A DNA stretch of 7,481 nucleotides from an uncultured Phycisphaerae bacterium (GTDB lineage Bacteria; Planctomycetota; Phycisphaerae; Sedimentisphaerales; Anaerohalosphaeraceae), in NCBI GenBank assembly GCA_937920485.1, contig CALETL010000089.1, positions 1-7,481 of the forward strand. The letters are read 5' to 3'. The notes beneath the pieces are model-generated. The model was not told the DNA's origin, did no database searches, and worked only from the letters and a program-made list of their open reading frames with translations. Position numbers and translations under genes: made by a program. Every line of letters begins with the position of its first letter. Position 1 is the first letter of the stretch. This document shows, piece after piece, positions 1 to 6,733 of this stretch.

Positions 1-1
1 G

Positions 2-1501
2 TATTCAACACAAGCGGAATCTCCAACAATTTTTATGCGCGCTATAACGGGAAATATGAATATGGGTAATACCTTCTGTATCAGCGGGAAAAATATTGAT
101 GTAACCCCTGTTTTGATTGCTTCTGACGATCGACAACTCTGGTGCGTCTGGGATAGTCTTGGCCGGAATCAGCGAAAAAGTCTTTGCGTCAGTAACGTTT
201 CTATAAATCGTGATAGTCCGATAAGCAGAATTTTGACGCTGGGTAATTCCGCCGCTAATGTATGCACACCTTCCTTTGCTACCGGCGCCGCGGGCCAGCT
301 TGCATTAATCTGGAGTGAAAACAAGACTAATACGAATTGGGTACTCAAGCAAGCTAACTATGACAAACAGAGTAACACATGGTCAGAGCCGAAAACGGTA
401 GAAACAAAAAAAAATCCCAGATATTGCGCTGCAGCCTATGATTCTGTGGGAAATCTTTGGCTGGCATATTCAGTTGAGACAAATGAAGGCAGAAAAATTA
501 CTACTGTAAACACCGGAAAAACATCTGTGAAACCTGTTATATTTGACAGTAATGTAATTTCTTTAAGCTCTGTCAACAATACAGACGCCGCCCAAATGTT
601 GCATCGATTAATCGATGAAAAATATTCCTATCGCGACCTGCACGGTATTGACTGGGATAAACGGTTTGAGCTATACACAGATCGATTGGAAAGAGCAAAG
701 ACACCGCAGGAATTCGCTGAATCCGCCGCAAAGATACTGTTGATTGCCAAGGATATGCATTTATGGGTTAAAATAAATGATGAAACAATAAATGGTTTCA
801 AACGCAATATCAAGCGTAACTATAACATGGAACTGCTTAAAAGAGAAATTCCCGGCTGGAGGGATTTGAGCCAATTTGTAAGTACCGGCCAGTTTCCGGA
901 TGGCATTGGTTATATTTTGATAAAAAGCTGGCAAAAAGATGAGAATCAGGTATTGAACCCTGCACTGCAAGCCATTAGGAATCTATCGAATAACAAAGCG
1001 TTAATCATCGATGTAAGACCCAACGGCGGCGGCTCTGAGCCGTTTGCGAAAAAAGTTGCAGGATGTTTCATCGACCAGCCGGTAGTTTACGCAAAGCATA
1101 TTTATCGCGATATCAATAACCAAACCGGCTGGGGACAAATTCAAGAAAGAACGCTAATACCTACTTCAGACCTGCCGACCTATCGGGGAAAAATTGCCGT
1201 TCTCATGGGACAGGCAAATATGAGCAGTTGTGAGGCCTTTCTTTTAATGATGAAACAAGTAACTACCTGTAAGCTTATCGGCGAAAGATCCTATGGCAGT
1301 TCCGGCAATCCCAAGCCGCACGATCTGGGTAACGGTATTACTGTCTATTTGCCATCGTGGAAAGCCATGCTGCCGGACGGCACCTGTTTTGAAGGTAAAG
1401 GCATCCGGCCGGATGTTCTGATAAAAGCACGCCCTGATCAGATTACTACCAAAGACCCGGTCATCGAGGCGGCTTTGAAGGAATTAAGGAAACCTCGATA
1501 A
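2..1501 (+). CDS. S41-family peptidase with N-terminal beta-propeller-like repeats, 5' end missing
   Basis: The frame is open to the left edge, so the ATG at 35 is probably internal; residues are numbered from it. Residues 23-147 contain three spaced segments of the type D-x-x-x-x-LWxxW (LWCVWD at 35-40, LALIWS at 89-94, LWLAYS at 141-146), as in sialidase/TolB-like propellers. Residues 185-250 match the helical start of S41 domains, ending in KDMH with H242. The catalytic part spans about 285-480: VRPNGGG, then SSCEAF with the nucleophile expected at S397, then GERSYGSSG, then EGKGIRPD near the C terminus. CtpA/Prc enzymes have a lysine 25 residues after the serine; here that position is S422, so a tricorn-like Ser/His/Glu arrangement (H242, S397, possibly E453) is more likely. 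No signal peptide can be seen because the start is missing; export is plausible but unproven. It is visibly more AT-rich than murC-murB. The family call is solid; the substrate is unknown. Confidence 0.85.
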   Translation, partial: YSTQAESPTIFMRAITGNMNMGNTFCISGKNIDVTPVLIASDDRQLWCVWDSLGRNQRKSLCVSNVSINRDSPISRILTLGNSAANVCTPSFATGAAGQLALIWSENKTNTNWVLKQANYDKQSNTWSEPKTVETKKNPRYCAAAYDSVGNLWLAYSVETNEGRKITTVNTGKTSVKPVIFDSNVISLSSVNNTDAAQMLHRLIDEKYSYRDLHGIDWDKRFELYTDRLERAKTPQEFAESAAKILLIAKDMHLWVKINDETINGFKRNIKRNYNMELLKREIPGWRDLSQFVSTGQFPDGIGYILIKSWQKDENQVLNPALQAIRNLSNNKALIIDVRPNGGGSEPFAKKVAGCFIDQPVVYAKHIYRDINNQTGWGQIQERTLIPTSDLPTYRGKIAVLMGQANMSSCEAFLLMMKQVTTCKLIGERSYGSSGNPKPHDLGNGITVYLPSWKAMLPDGTCFEGKGIRPDVLIKARPDQITTKDPVIEAALKELRKPR

Positions 1502-1508
1502 AATACGC

Positions 1509-1537
1509 TTGAATGCAGTTTCCAGTTGGTTTATATA
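1509..1537 (+). promoter_or_regulatory. Possible sigma70-type promoter ahead of murC
   Basis: TTGAAT (1509-1514) and TATATA (1532-1537) are separated by 17 bases, each matching the consensus at 4 of 6 positions. The site lies just after the peptidase stop codon and about 40 bases before the murC start. The surroundings are AT-rich, so chance matches are likely; the murC cluster could equally be read through from upstream. Confidence 0.3.
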
Positions 1538-1559
1538 TACATGTTGTTTTAACGTATAT
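1535..1559. other. Imperfect inverted repeat between the peptidase gene and murC
   Basis: The arm ATATACATGTT (1535-1545) can pair with AACGTATAT (1551-1559) around the loop GTTTT, with a two-base bulge. It is AT-rich and has no T-run after it, so it is not a convincing intrinsic terminator. It could be a weak hairpin in the murC leader, an operator, or chance. Confidence 0.3.
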
Positions 1560-1579
1560 CCAATCGGCAGGAAATAGCA

Positions 1580-2974
1580 ATGACGGGTGTTTCAGGGAAG
1601 AAATATCATTTTATCGGAATCGGGGGGGTCGGGACCAGCGGCTTAGCCAAGATGCTGATAAAAAACGGTGCTTCGGTATCCGGTTCTGATATGGAAGACA
1701 GCGCGGTTGTCGAGCATCTGCGTTCGCTTGGGTCCGCGGTTGCGATCAGCCACAGTCCGGAGAACATTCCCACTGATACGGACGTCGTGGTCATCAGTGC
1801 GGCAATCACTGCGGTTAACCCAGAACTGGCCCGGGCCTCTGAATTGGGACTTCCAATCTACAAATACGCCGAGATGCTTGGGCGGTTGATGGACAGTTAT
1901 TCGGGTATTGCTGTGGCGGGAACCCACGGCAAAAGCACCGCCAGCGGCTGGCTGGCTTATGTCCTTCAGCAGGTCGGACAGGAACCCAACTATATTGTCG
2001 GGGCGGATATTCCACAATTAGGCAGCTCCAGCGGCGTTGGCAATGGGACGGTTTTTGTTGCAGAGGCGTGTGAATACGACCGCAGCTTTCTGAATCTGCA
2101 CCCGAGTGCCGCAGTTCTGCTGAACATCGAACAAGACCATCTGGATTATTACCGTGATGAAGACGACATTGTCGATGCATTTGCGGAGTTTGCCTCCGGC
2201 GTCAAGAACGGCGGCGTTTTGATCGCCAATGGGCAGGATAAGAACGTTGCACGGGTACTCCGGCGGTTTAAAAATGAGCCGAGCACCCTCTTGTACGGGT
2301 TAGATGCGCATTGCGATTTCATCGCCCGTAATCCAGCACTCGTTAACGGTAGTTACGAATTTGACCTTTACCACAAGAACGACTTACTGGGACGGCCTCA
2401 TATTTCCCTGCCCGGTGAATTTAACGTCCTGAACGCCCTAGCGGTTACGGCAACGTGTGTTCATGCGGGGCTCGATACCGAAAGCATCCTCGAACATCTG
2501 GGCAGATTTACGGGCCTTGACCGGCGGTTGATGCTGAAGGCTCAAGTCGACGGGATCACAATTCTGGATGATTATGCTCACCATCCCACGGAAATCCGGG
2601 CTTCACTGAAAGCCATTCGTGAAAAGTATGCCCCCAAGCGGCTTTGGTGCATTTTTCAGCCGCATCAGTACAGCCGGACCCGTTTTTTGCTTGATGATTT
2701 TGCAGAAAGCTTTAAGCTTGCCGATATAACAATTGTACCGGAAATCTATTTCGTGCGGGACACCGCCGAAAGCAAGAGTAAGGTCAATGCCGAGACGCTG
2801 GTGGAGCAGATCGGCCAGCAGGGTTGTGAGGCCTTGTTTATCAATGAATTTTCGGGTATTCTTGAACACTTAAAGAATAATGTCAAAGACGGCGATTTGG
2901 TTGTGACCATGGGCGCCGGAACGATTTGGAAGGTCGCAGATGAGTATATTCAGTGGTTTAGAAGACATCGTTAA
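1580..2974 (+). CDS. murC: UDP-N-acetylmuramate--L-alanine ligase MurC
   Basis: MurC is the cytoplasmic ATP-dependent ligase that joins L-alanine to UDP-MurNAc, the first amino-acid step of peptidoglycan precursor synthesis. At 464 aa it is full length. The N-terminal nucleotide-sugar domain has GIGGVGTSG (13-21). The central ATPase has the P-loop AGTHGKST (113-120, K118; Ser replaces the more usual second Thr), EACEYDRSF (162-170) and NIEQDHLDYY (182-191). The C-terminal domain has DDYAHHPTEI (330-339), FQPHQYSRT (359-367) and MGAGTIW (444-450). The HHPTEI and PHQYSRT motifs separate MurC from MurD, MurE and MurF. The ATG at 1580 is preceded by AGGAAA (1569-1574) at suitable spacing, and the first Gly-rich motif follows at once, so the start is secure. 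The 3' end overlaps murB by 35 bases, which suggests coupled translation. Confidence 0.97.
   Translation: MTGVSGKKYHFIGIGGVGTSGLAKMLIKNGASVSGSDMEDSAVVEHLRSLGSAVAISHSPENIPTDTDVVVISAAITAVNPELARASELGLPIYKYAEMLGRLMDSYSGIAVAGTHGKSTASGWLAYVLQQVGQEPNYIVGADIPQLGSSSGVGNGTVFVAEACEYDRSFLNLHPSAAVLLNIEQDHLDYYRDEDDIVDAFAEFASGVKNGGVLIANGQDKNVARVLRRFKNEPSTLLYGLDAHCDFIARNPALVNGSYEFDLYHKNDLLGRPHISLPGEFNVLNALAVTATCVHAGLDTESILEHLGRFTGLDRRLMLKAQVDGITILDDYAHHPTEIRASLKAIREKYAPKRLWCIFQPHQYSRTRFLLDDFAESFKLADITIVPEIYFVRDTAESKSKVNAETLVEQIGQQGCEALFINEFSGILEHLKNNVKDGDLVVTMGAGTIWKVADEYIQWFRRHR
2928..2933 (+). promoter_or_regulatory. Ribosome binding site for murB inside murC
   Basis: GGAAGG lies within the end of murC, six bases before the ATG at 2940. 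It supports that overlapping start over any later one and makes translational coupling of MurC and MurB likely. Confidence 0.7.
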
Positions 2975-3818
2975 TGAAAATTGCTCCCTGGGCAGCTATA
3001 CTTGGTATGGATTAGGCGGCAACGCGGATTTTCTGGTCCGGCCGCAAAATACCGAGCAGCTTAAGGCCGTCATTCTCCGCTGCCGTGAAAATGACGTTCC
3101 CTTCCGGGTTTTGGGATTCGGGTCAAATCTGCTGATTGGCGATGAGGGCGTGCGCGGTGTGGTTTTGAAGCTGGAGGCGGAGGAATTCTGCAGTTTCGAA
3201 TTCACTGTTAATACCCTTGTTGCAGGGGCGGGAGCGAACCTGAATAAACTGGTATTGGATTCGGTCCGCAAGGGCTTGAGCGGCCTTGAAGCGTTAACCG
3301 GCATTCCGGGATCGGTTGGCGGTGCGGTGCGGATGAATGCGGGCGGCAGTTTCGGCGATATCGGGTCATCGGTCCGAAGCGTTACTGTCATGGACAAACT
3401 GGGCAATATCTTTGAAAAAGAAAAACCCGAACTGGTGTTTGATTACCGATGGGTGAATGTGACGGCGCCGGTCGTGCTGAAAGCAACCATCGAGCTAACA
3501 GAATCGGACCCGGACGCTATGCTGAAAACCGTCAAGGAAGTGTGGATCTATAAGAAAAATTCCCAGCCGCTGAACACGAAAAATGCCGGTTGTATCTTCA
3601 AGAACCCCCGCGGGATGAGCGCCGGAGCGCTGATTGACCGGGCCGGACTTAAAGGGACCCAGATGGGCGGCGCAGTGGTCAGTGAAAAACACGCCAACTT
3701 TATTACTACGGAAAAGGGATGCAGCAGCAGTGACGTTAAAAAACTCATCGAACTGATCCAAACAAAGGTTAGAGATACCTTTGATGTGGAGCTGGAACTC
3801 GAAATTGAAATGTGGTAA
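2940..3818 (+). CDS. murB: UDP-N-acetylenolpyruvoylglucosamine reductase MurB (short, type II-like)
   Basis: MurB is the FAD- and NADPH-dependent enzyme that reduces UDP-GlcNAc-enolpyruvate to UDP-MurNAc, the substrate of MurC encoded just upstream. The FAD-binding part shows YGLGGNADF (23-31), GFGSNLLI (59-66) and GIPGSVGGAVRMNAGG (121-136). FDYR (167-170) carries a conserved substrate-side arginine. NAGCIFKNP (215-223) is the proton-donor motif, with Cys218 where E. coli MurB has Ser229; HANFIT (251-256) follows. Glu288 near the end aligns with the catalytic C-terminal Glu. At 292 aa it is about 50 residues shorter than E. coli MurB, as expected for type II enzymes that lack the extra loop. 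The ATG at 2940 has a good ribosome-binding site six bases upstream, inside murC. The stop codon is followed within six bases by a heptamer repeat array. Confidence 0.97.
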   Translation: MSIFSGLEDIVNENCSLGSYTWYGLGGNADFLVRPQNTEQLKAVILRCRENDVPFRVLGFGSNLLIGDEGVRGVVLKLEAEEFCSFEFTVNTLVAGAGANLNKLVLDSVRKGLSGLEALTGIPGSVGGAVRMNAGGSFGDIGSSVRSVTVMDKLGNIFEKEKPELVFDYRWVNVTAPVVLKATIELTESDPDAMLKTVKEVWIYKKNSQPLNTKNAGCIFKNPRGMSAGALIDRAGLKGTQMGGAVVSEKHANFITTEKGCSSSDVKKLIELIQTKVRDTFDVELELEIEMW

Positions 3819-3823
3819 TGATG

Positions 3824-3858
3824 GAATTTTGAATTTTGAATGATGAATGAAGAATTCT
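3824..3858 (+). repeat. Degenerate heptamer tandem repeat, murB-ddl gap
   Basis: Five consecutive seven-base units begin with GAAT: GAATTTT (3824 and 3831), GAATGAT (3838), GAATGAA (3845) and GAATTCT (3852). The array fills about half of the 75-base gap. Arrays with the same seven-base period but different unit sequence occur at the next three gene boundaries. There is no unique spacer between units, so this is not a CRISPR. Confidence 0.8.
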
Positions 3859-3893
3859 CACGACCCTCTTAAACATTCGCCGATATTAATTAC

Positions 3894-4838
3894 ATGCAAA
3901 AAGAATTATCAGAATTAAAAATCGCAGTTTTGGCCGGCGGGGTCGGTTCTGAGCGTGAAGTAAGCTTGCAAAGCGGGAAAAATGTTTACGAATCCCTTCA
4001 GAAGGCGGGCCTTGAAACGGTGTTTTTTGATATTGCGCCGGACAATACGTCAATCCTGGACGATTCATCAATCGATGTGTTCTTTCCGATTCTGCATGGT
4101 CAATTCGGTGAAGACGGTCAGCTGCAAGCGATGCTGGAAAAGCGAAACCTTTGTTTTACCGGCTCCGGCTCTGAATCCAGCCGAAAATCATTTGACAAAC
4201 TGCTTGGCAAACAGGCCTTTTTCCATGCAAATCTGCCTGTCGCCAAACATTTGATCGTTCACTCTGACGACACCGAATCAAACCTTATTCCCATGCTGGA
4301 AAAGCTGGCCGACAAATTCGTCATCAAGCCGGTCAAACAAGGCAGCAGCGTCGGCGTTACGATCACCGATACCGTTGAAACAGCCGCGGCCAGCGCCGTT
4401 GGGTGTTTTGCCCAATACGGTGACTGTATGATCGAAGAATTCATCCCGGGTCAGGAAATTACTGTCGGCATTCTGAACGAAACCCCCCTGCCCATCATCG
4501 AGATCCGCAGTAAAACGACATTTTATGATTATCAGGCGAAGTATGAAAGTGATGCGACTGAGTATCTGTTCGACACCATCGACGACAGTGAATTGATTAA
4601 AGAGATTCAACAGGATGCACTGATGTGTTTTAGGGAATTGGGGTGTCGCCACTGGGGCCGCGTGGATTTTATCTTAACAAAACCGGGCATCCCATATATA
4701 CTGGAGATTAACACGCTGCCGGGATTTACGAGCCATTCGCTCATCCCGATGGCGGCAAAGAAAGCGGGCATTGACACGCCGCAGGTGTGTAAGAAGATCG
4801 TTGAAGCGGCGTGGAACGATTATCAATCTGAAATTTGA
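3894..4838 (+). CDS. ddl: D-alanine--D-alanine ligase
   Basis: Ddl is the cytoplasmic ATP-grasp enzyme that condenses two D-alanines into the dipeptide that MurF later adds to the stem peptide. At 314 aa it is full length. The N-terminal part has AGGVGSEREVSLQSG (14-28), with Glu20 equivalent to E. coli DdlB Glu15, and LHGQFGEDG (67-75). The ATP-grasp part has KPVKQGSSVG (145-154; Lys145, Ser151), EEFIPGQEIT (181-190), YDYQAKY (211-217) with Tyr217 equivalent to DdlB Tyr216, GRVDF (255-259) and EINTLPGFTSHSLIP (271-285), where Asp258, Glu271 and Asn273 should bind magnesium. The tyrosine in the omega loop points to a D-Ala-D-Ala rather than a VanA-type D-Ala-D-Lac enzyme. No clear Shine-Dalgarno sequence precedes the ATG; an in-frame stop at 3870-3872 limits any earlier start. 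The last four codons and the stop lie inside a heptamer repeat. Confidence 0.97.
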   Translation: MQKELSELKIAVLAGGVGSEREVSLQSGKNVYESLQKAGLETVFFDIAPDNTSILDDSSIDVFFPILHGQFGEDGQLQAMLEKRNLCFTGSGSESSRKSFDKLLGKQAFFHANLPVAKHLIVHSDDTESNLIPMLEKLADKFVIKPVKQGSSVGVTITDTVETAAASAVGCFAQYGDCMIEEFIPGQEITVGILNETPLPIIEIRSKTTFYDYQAKYESDATEYLFDTIDDSELIKEIQQDALMCFRELGCRHWGRVDFILTKPGIPYILEINTLPGFTSHSLIPMAAKKAGIDTPQVCKKIVEAAWNDYQSEI

Positions 4839-4864
4839 AATCTCAAATCTGAGATACTATAAAT
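4823..4864 (+). repeat. Degenerate heptamer tandem repeat spanning the end of ddl to the ftsQ start
   Basis: Seven-base units run from 4823: TCAATCT, then GAAATTT (4830), GAAATCT (4837), CAAATCT (4844) and GAGATAC (4851), with a diverged last unit at 4858-4864. Exactly six units fit between 4823 and the ftsQ ATG at 4865. The array encodes the ddl C terminus (residues QSEI and the stop), and its fifth unit supplies the only GAG-type ribosome-binding candidate for ftsQ. Confidence 0.75.
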
Positions 4865-5851
4865 ATGGCGAGAAAGAAAAAGACAACCAGAAAAAAAACG
4901 GGCGGGTTTGGCGGTTTTTTTTCTAAAAAGAAAAAAAGACGTAAAAGCAAAGACCGCCCGTCATTTATGACAGGACTGAAAATCGCTCTAACGATCCTGT
5001 TTCTGACAATTCTGGCAGGCGGCGGGGCCGTGGGGCTCATCTATATGGATCACTACGTTAAGACAGCCGCCAAAAATGAGACACCCGAAGGCATCGTGGT
5101 ATTCAAGAAGCCCCCGATTTGGCTGAATCAGGAATGGAAAGACTGGATCGAAGATATTCTCGGTGGAGCCACGTTCCCTTTGGATGCTCATTCAGCACAA
5201 ACGATCTCTCAAAAATTAGGCACAGTTGCCTGGTTCAAAAATGTCGCCGTTCATACAGAACCCAATCGTATCGACGTGTACGCCGAATATCGAAGGCCCG
5301 TCGGGCTTGTTGGTTCCAGGAATTATAAGGCCTATGTGGCCGATGATATGACGATCATGAATTATATCCCGATAACGGCTGTCCCTGTTGTTGAAATCAA
5401 AGGAACATCGTCTAAGGCGCCGGAGCCCGGGATGACATGGATCGCTGAAGATGCTAAAGCAGCAGTGAAACTGTTGGACCTGCTGTACATGATGGATCTG
5501 CACTTTCGGCAGGAACAAGAAAAAAGAAAGGACAAAGAAACTGTTTCGCCGGGTGATAAGATACCTGAGAAGCCCCTGCTGAGTGAAATCGAAAGTATTG
5601 ATGTTGCCAACTTTAACGGACGTAAAAGTAAATCCACTGACAAGGCCCACATCATTTTAAACGTCAAGGACGGTACGAAAGTATACTGGGGTGCCGCATG
5701 GGGACAGGCAATCGATCATGTCGAAGCAGAGGAAAGAGAAAAATTGGCAGGGTTATACGAATACTTTATGGAACACAACGATACCCTTCAGGGAACCGCT
5801 AAAAATATTGAACTACGATGGCCGGGAGACAGTATCCCGCGACCACGGTAA
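4865..5851 (+). CDS. ftsQ: FtsQ/DivIB-like cell division protein
   Basis: FtsQ is a single-pass membrane protein that links cytoplasmic and periplasmic parts of the divisome. Here a very basic cytoplasmic tail (16 Lys/Arg in the first 31 residues, split by a GGFGGFF stretch) is followed by one membrane helix at about 39-61. An extracytoplasmic region with a POTRA-like segment comes next: SAQTISQKLG (110-119), then VAWFKNVAVHTEPNRIDVY (121-139) and EYRRPVGLV (141-149), which fits the FtsQ pattern of 'xWVkxVxVxxxxPxxLxVxvxExxPvAxv'. YVADD (157-161) matches the usual following strand. A charged insert lies at about 214-237. The sequence is divergent, so position after ddl and topology carry part of the call. 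The start has only a weak GAG motif 11 bases upstream. The gene begins with A8, T8 and A7 runs. No ftsA or ftsZ follows; it ends against convergent genes. Confidence 0.8.
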   Translation: MARKKKTTRKKTGGFGGFFSKKKKRRKSKDRPSFMTGLKIALTILFLTILAGGGAVGLIYMDHYVKTAAKNETPEGIVVFKKPPIWLNQEWKDWIEDILGGATFPLDAHSAQTISQKLGTVAWFKNVAVHTEPNRIDVYAEYRRPVGLVGSRNYKAYVADDMTIMNYIPITAVPVVEIKGTSSKAPEPGMTWIAEDAKAAVKLLDLLYMMDLHFRQEQEKRKDKETVSPGDKIPEKPLLSEIESIDVANFNGRKSKSTDKAHIILNVKDGTKVYWGAAWGQAIDHVEAEEREKLAGLYEYFMEHNDTLQGTAKNIELRWPGDSIPRPR

Positions 5852-5883
5852 TTTTGAATTCTTAATTCATTATTTTGAATTCC
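5849..5883. repeat. Degenerate heptamer tandem repeat at the ftsQ / ykgJ convergent junction
   Basis: Five seven-base units: TAATTTT (5849), GAATTCT (5856), TAATTCA (5863), TTATTTT (5870) and GAATTCC (5877). The two GAATTC palindromes are exactly 21 bases (three units) apart and could pair as a weak AT-rich stem. The array contains the ftsQ stop codon on the + strand, and the stop codon and last six codons (EFKIMN) of the minus-strand gene. No other terminator candidate fits in the 10-base gap between the two stops. Confidence 0.75.
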
Positions 5884-6308
5884 GGACCCCTGCTCATCAT
5901 TTCTAATCCGCTCTTCAGATAAACATAGTGGTATGGGGTGCCGTATTCATCGCATAAGATTTTGAATTTTCGAACAATTTTTTCGGAAAGTTTATTTTGT
6001 TTTTCATCCTCGCCTTTACAGCAGAAAATGCGGCATCCGGAAAAGCGGTATGGATAGACAGTACATTTACCCTTAATACGATAGGGGCAGATGCCGGTTA
6101 TCATTTCTTTAATATTCGAGCCAAGATGATGTTGAAAATATATTAACTCCGGCGTGCTAACGTAAAGTTTGTGGCCGAATGATTCAAAATCGCAACAGTC
6201 TCCGCAGGCATCACATGGCTGCTTCAGGCCGGAAATCTGTTCATCAAGCCAGTGGTAGATGGTATCAACTTCCTGAATAATTTGGGCAGGTTCGTTCAAT
6301 CTTTCCAC
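5862..6308 (-). CDS. YkgJ-family cysteine cluster protein (second gene of the pair)
   Basis: A 148-aa cysteine-rich protein of the CxxCxxCC (YkgJ, formerly UPF0153) type, thought to bind zinc or an iron cluster; the biological role is unknown. The N-terminal cluster is CDACGDCC (32-39; Cys32, 35, 38, 39). The second half is GICPYRIKGKCTVYPYRFS (72-90) followed by GCRIFCC (91-97), a variant of the family's 'C-P-x-gxCxxYxxRPxxCRxfxC' block with Cys74, 82, 92, 96 and 97. The start is GTG at 6308, which overlaps the upstream ykgJ gene by 13 bases, so the two are very likely co-transcribed and coupled. The C-terminal EFKIMN and the stop are encoded by heptamer repeat units, so the original terminus may have been altered. 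It has no signal peptide and is presumably cytoplasmic. Confidence 0.85.
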   Translation of the reverse strand: MERLNEPAQIIQEVDTIYHWLDEQISGLKQPCDACGDCCDFESFGHKLYVSTPELIYFQHHLGSNIKEMITGICPYRIKGKCTVYPYRFSGCRIFCCKGEDEKQNKLSEKIVRKFKILCDEYGTPYHYVYLKSGLEMMSRGPEFKIMN

Positions 6309-6706
6309 CAGGATTTCTGATTTTTGATTCGTTCGATCTCTTCATACGAATAGAGCCGTCCCCGGTTAATGCCTGGGCATCGGGCCGCAGCCATGTTCCA
6401 CTGCTCCGGCGTATGGAGATTAAATGACCAGAACGGCCAGGTTCGGCATTGATTGGGTCTTACCGAATAAATCGCACAACCACGGCATCCATCCTTTTCG
6501 ATCGTCAGGAAGATGCAGTCTTTGGTTGCGCGGTCCTCTTTAATGCTGTGCTTTAATCCAATACGTTTGAGGTGTTTTCTTTTGACTTGTTCGACGGTCA
6601 TCCCGAGATGTTCGGCCAGAAACTCGACCTCTTTTTTGACAATCCAGATATATCCCTCTTCCGGCCCGGCACAACAATTGCCGCAACCGGTGCATTCAAA
6701 ATGCAA
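6296..6706 (-). CDS. YkgJ-family cysteine cluster protein (first gene of the pair)
   Basis: At least 136 aa, a member of the CxxCxxCC zinc/iron-chelating family (PF03692 type) with unknown role. The N-terminal cluster is CTGCGNCC (5-12; Cys5, 8, 11, 12), followed by KDCIF (Cys64), then GCRGCAIYSVRPNQCRTWPFW (in part: Cys74, 77 and 87 with the family's RPxQCRxxPF block), and ARCPG (Cys110). The start given here is a TTG at 6706 with no ribosome-binding site. The frame stays open upstream to 6740 and encodes WYRCGL directly before HFECTGCGNCC; 'WYxxGLxFxCxxCGxCC' is what I recall from many family members, so the real start is probably upstream, most likely the CTG at 6742. It overlaps the next ykgJ gene by 13 bases. 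Confidence 0.88.
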   Translation of the reverse strand: MHFECTGCGNCCAGPEEGYIWIVKKEVEFLAEHLGMTVEQVKRKHLKRIGLKHSIKEDRATKDCIFLTIEKDGCRGCAIYSVRPNQCRTWPFWSFNLHTPEQWNMAAARCPGINRGRLYSYEEIERIKNQKSWWKD

Positions 6707-6733
6707 TCCGCATCGATACCATGTATTATTATT

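Noticed and set aside
1511..1530. A fifth heptamer array in the peptidase-murC gap
   Set aside because: CAGTT recurs at a distance of seven (1516 and 1523), but only two partial units are seen, well within chance for AT-rich DNA.
1643..2180. Minus-strand open frames opposite murC
   Set aside because: They lie wholly within the well-supported murC gene, have low-complexity Arg/Pro/Ser-rich products typical of antisense shadows, and show no recognisable domain.
3824..3858. CRISPR-like or phage attachment repeat
   Set aside because: Units are only seven bases, directly adjacent and degenerate, with no spacers and no cas or integrase gene in the window.
3894..4838. Vancomycin-resistance type D-Ala-D-Lac ligase
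   Set aside because: The omega loop has YDYQAKY with Tyr217, typical of D-Ala-D-Ala ligases, and the gene sits between murB and ftsQ, the housekeeping position.
5216..5667. Minus-strand frames opposite ftsQ, up to 144 codons
   Set aside because: Shadow of the ftsQ-like gene, which has the membrane helix and POTRA-like pattern; the reverse frames show no family signature or ribosome-binding site.
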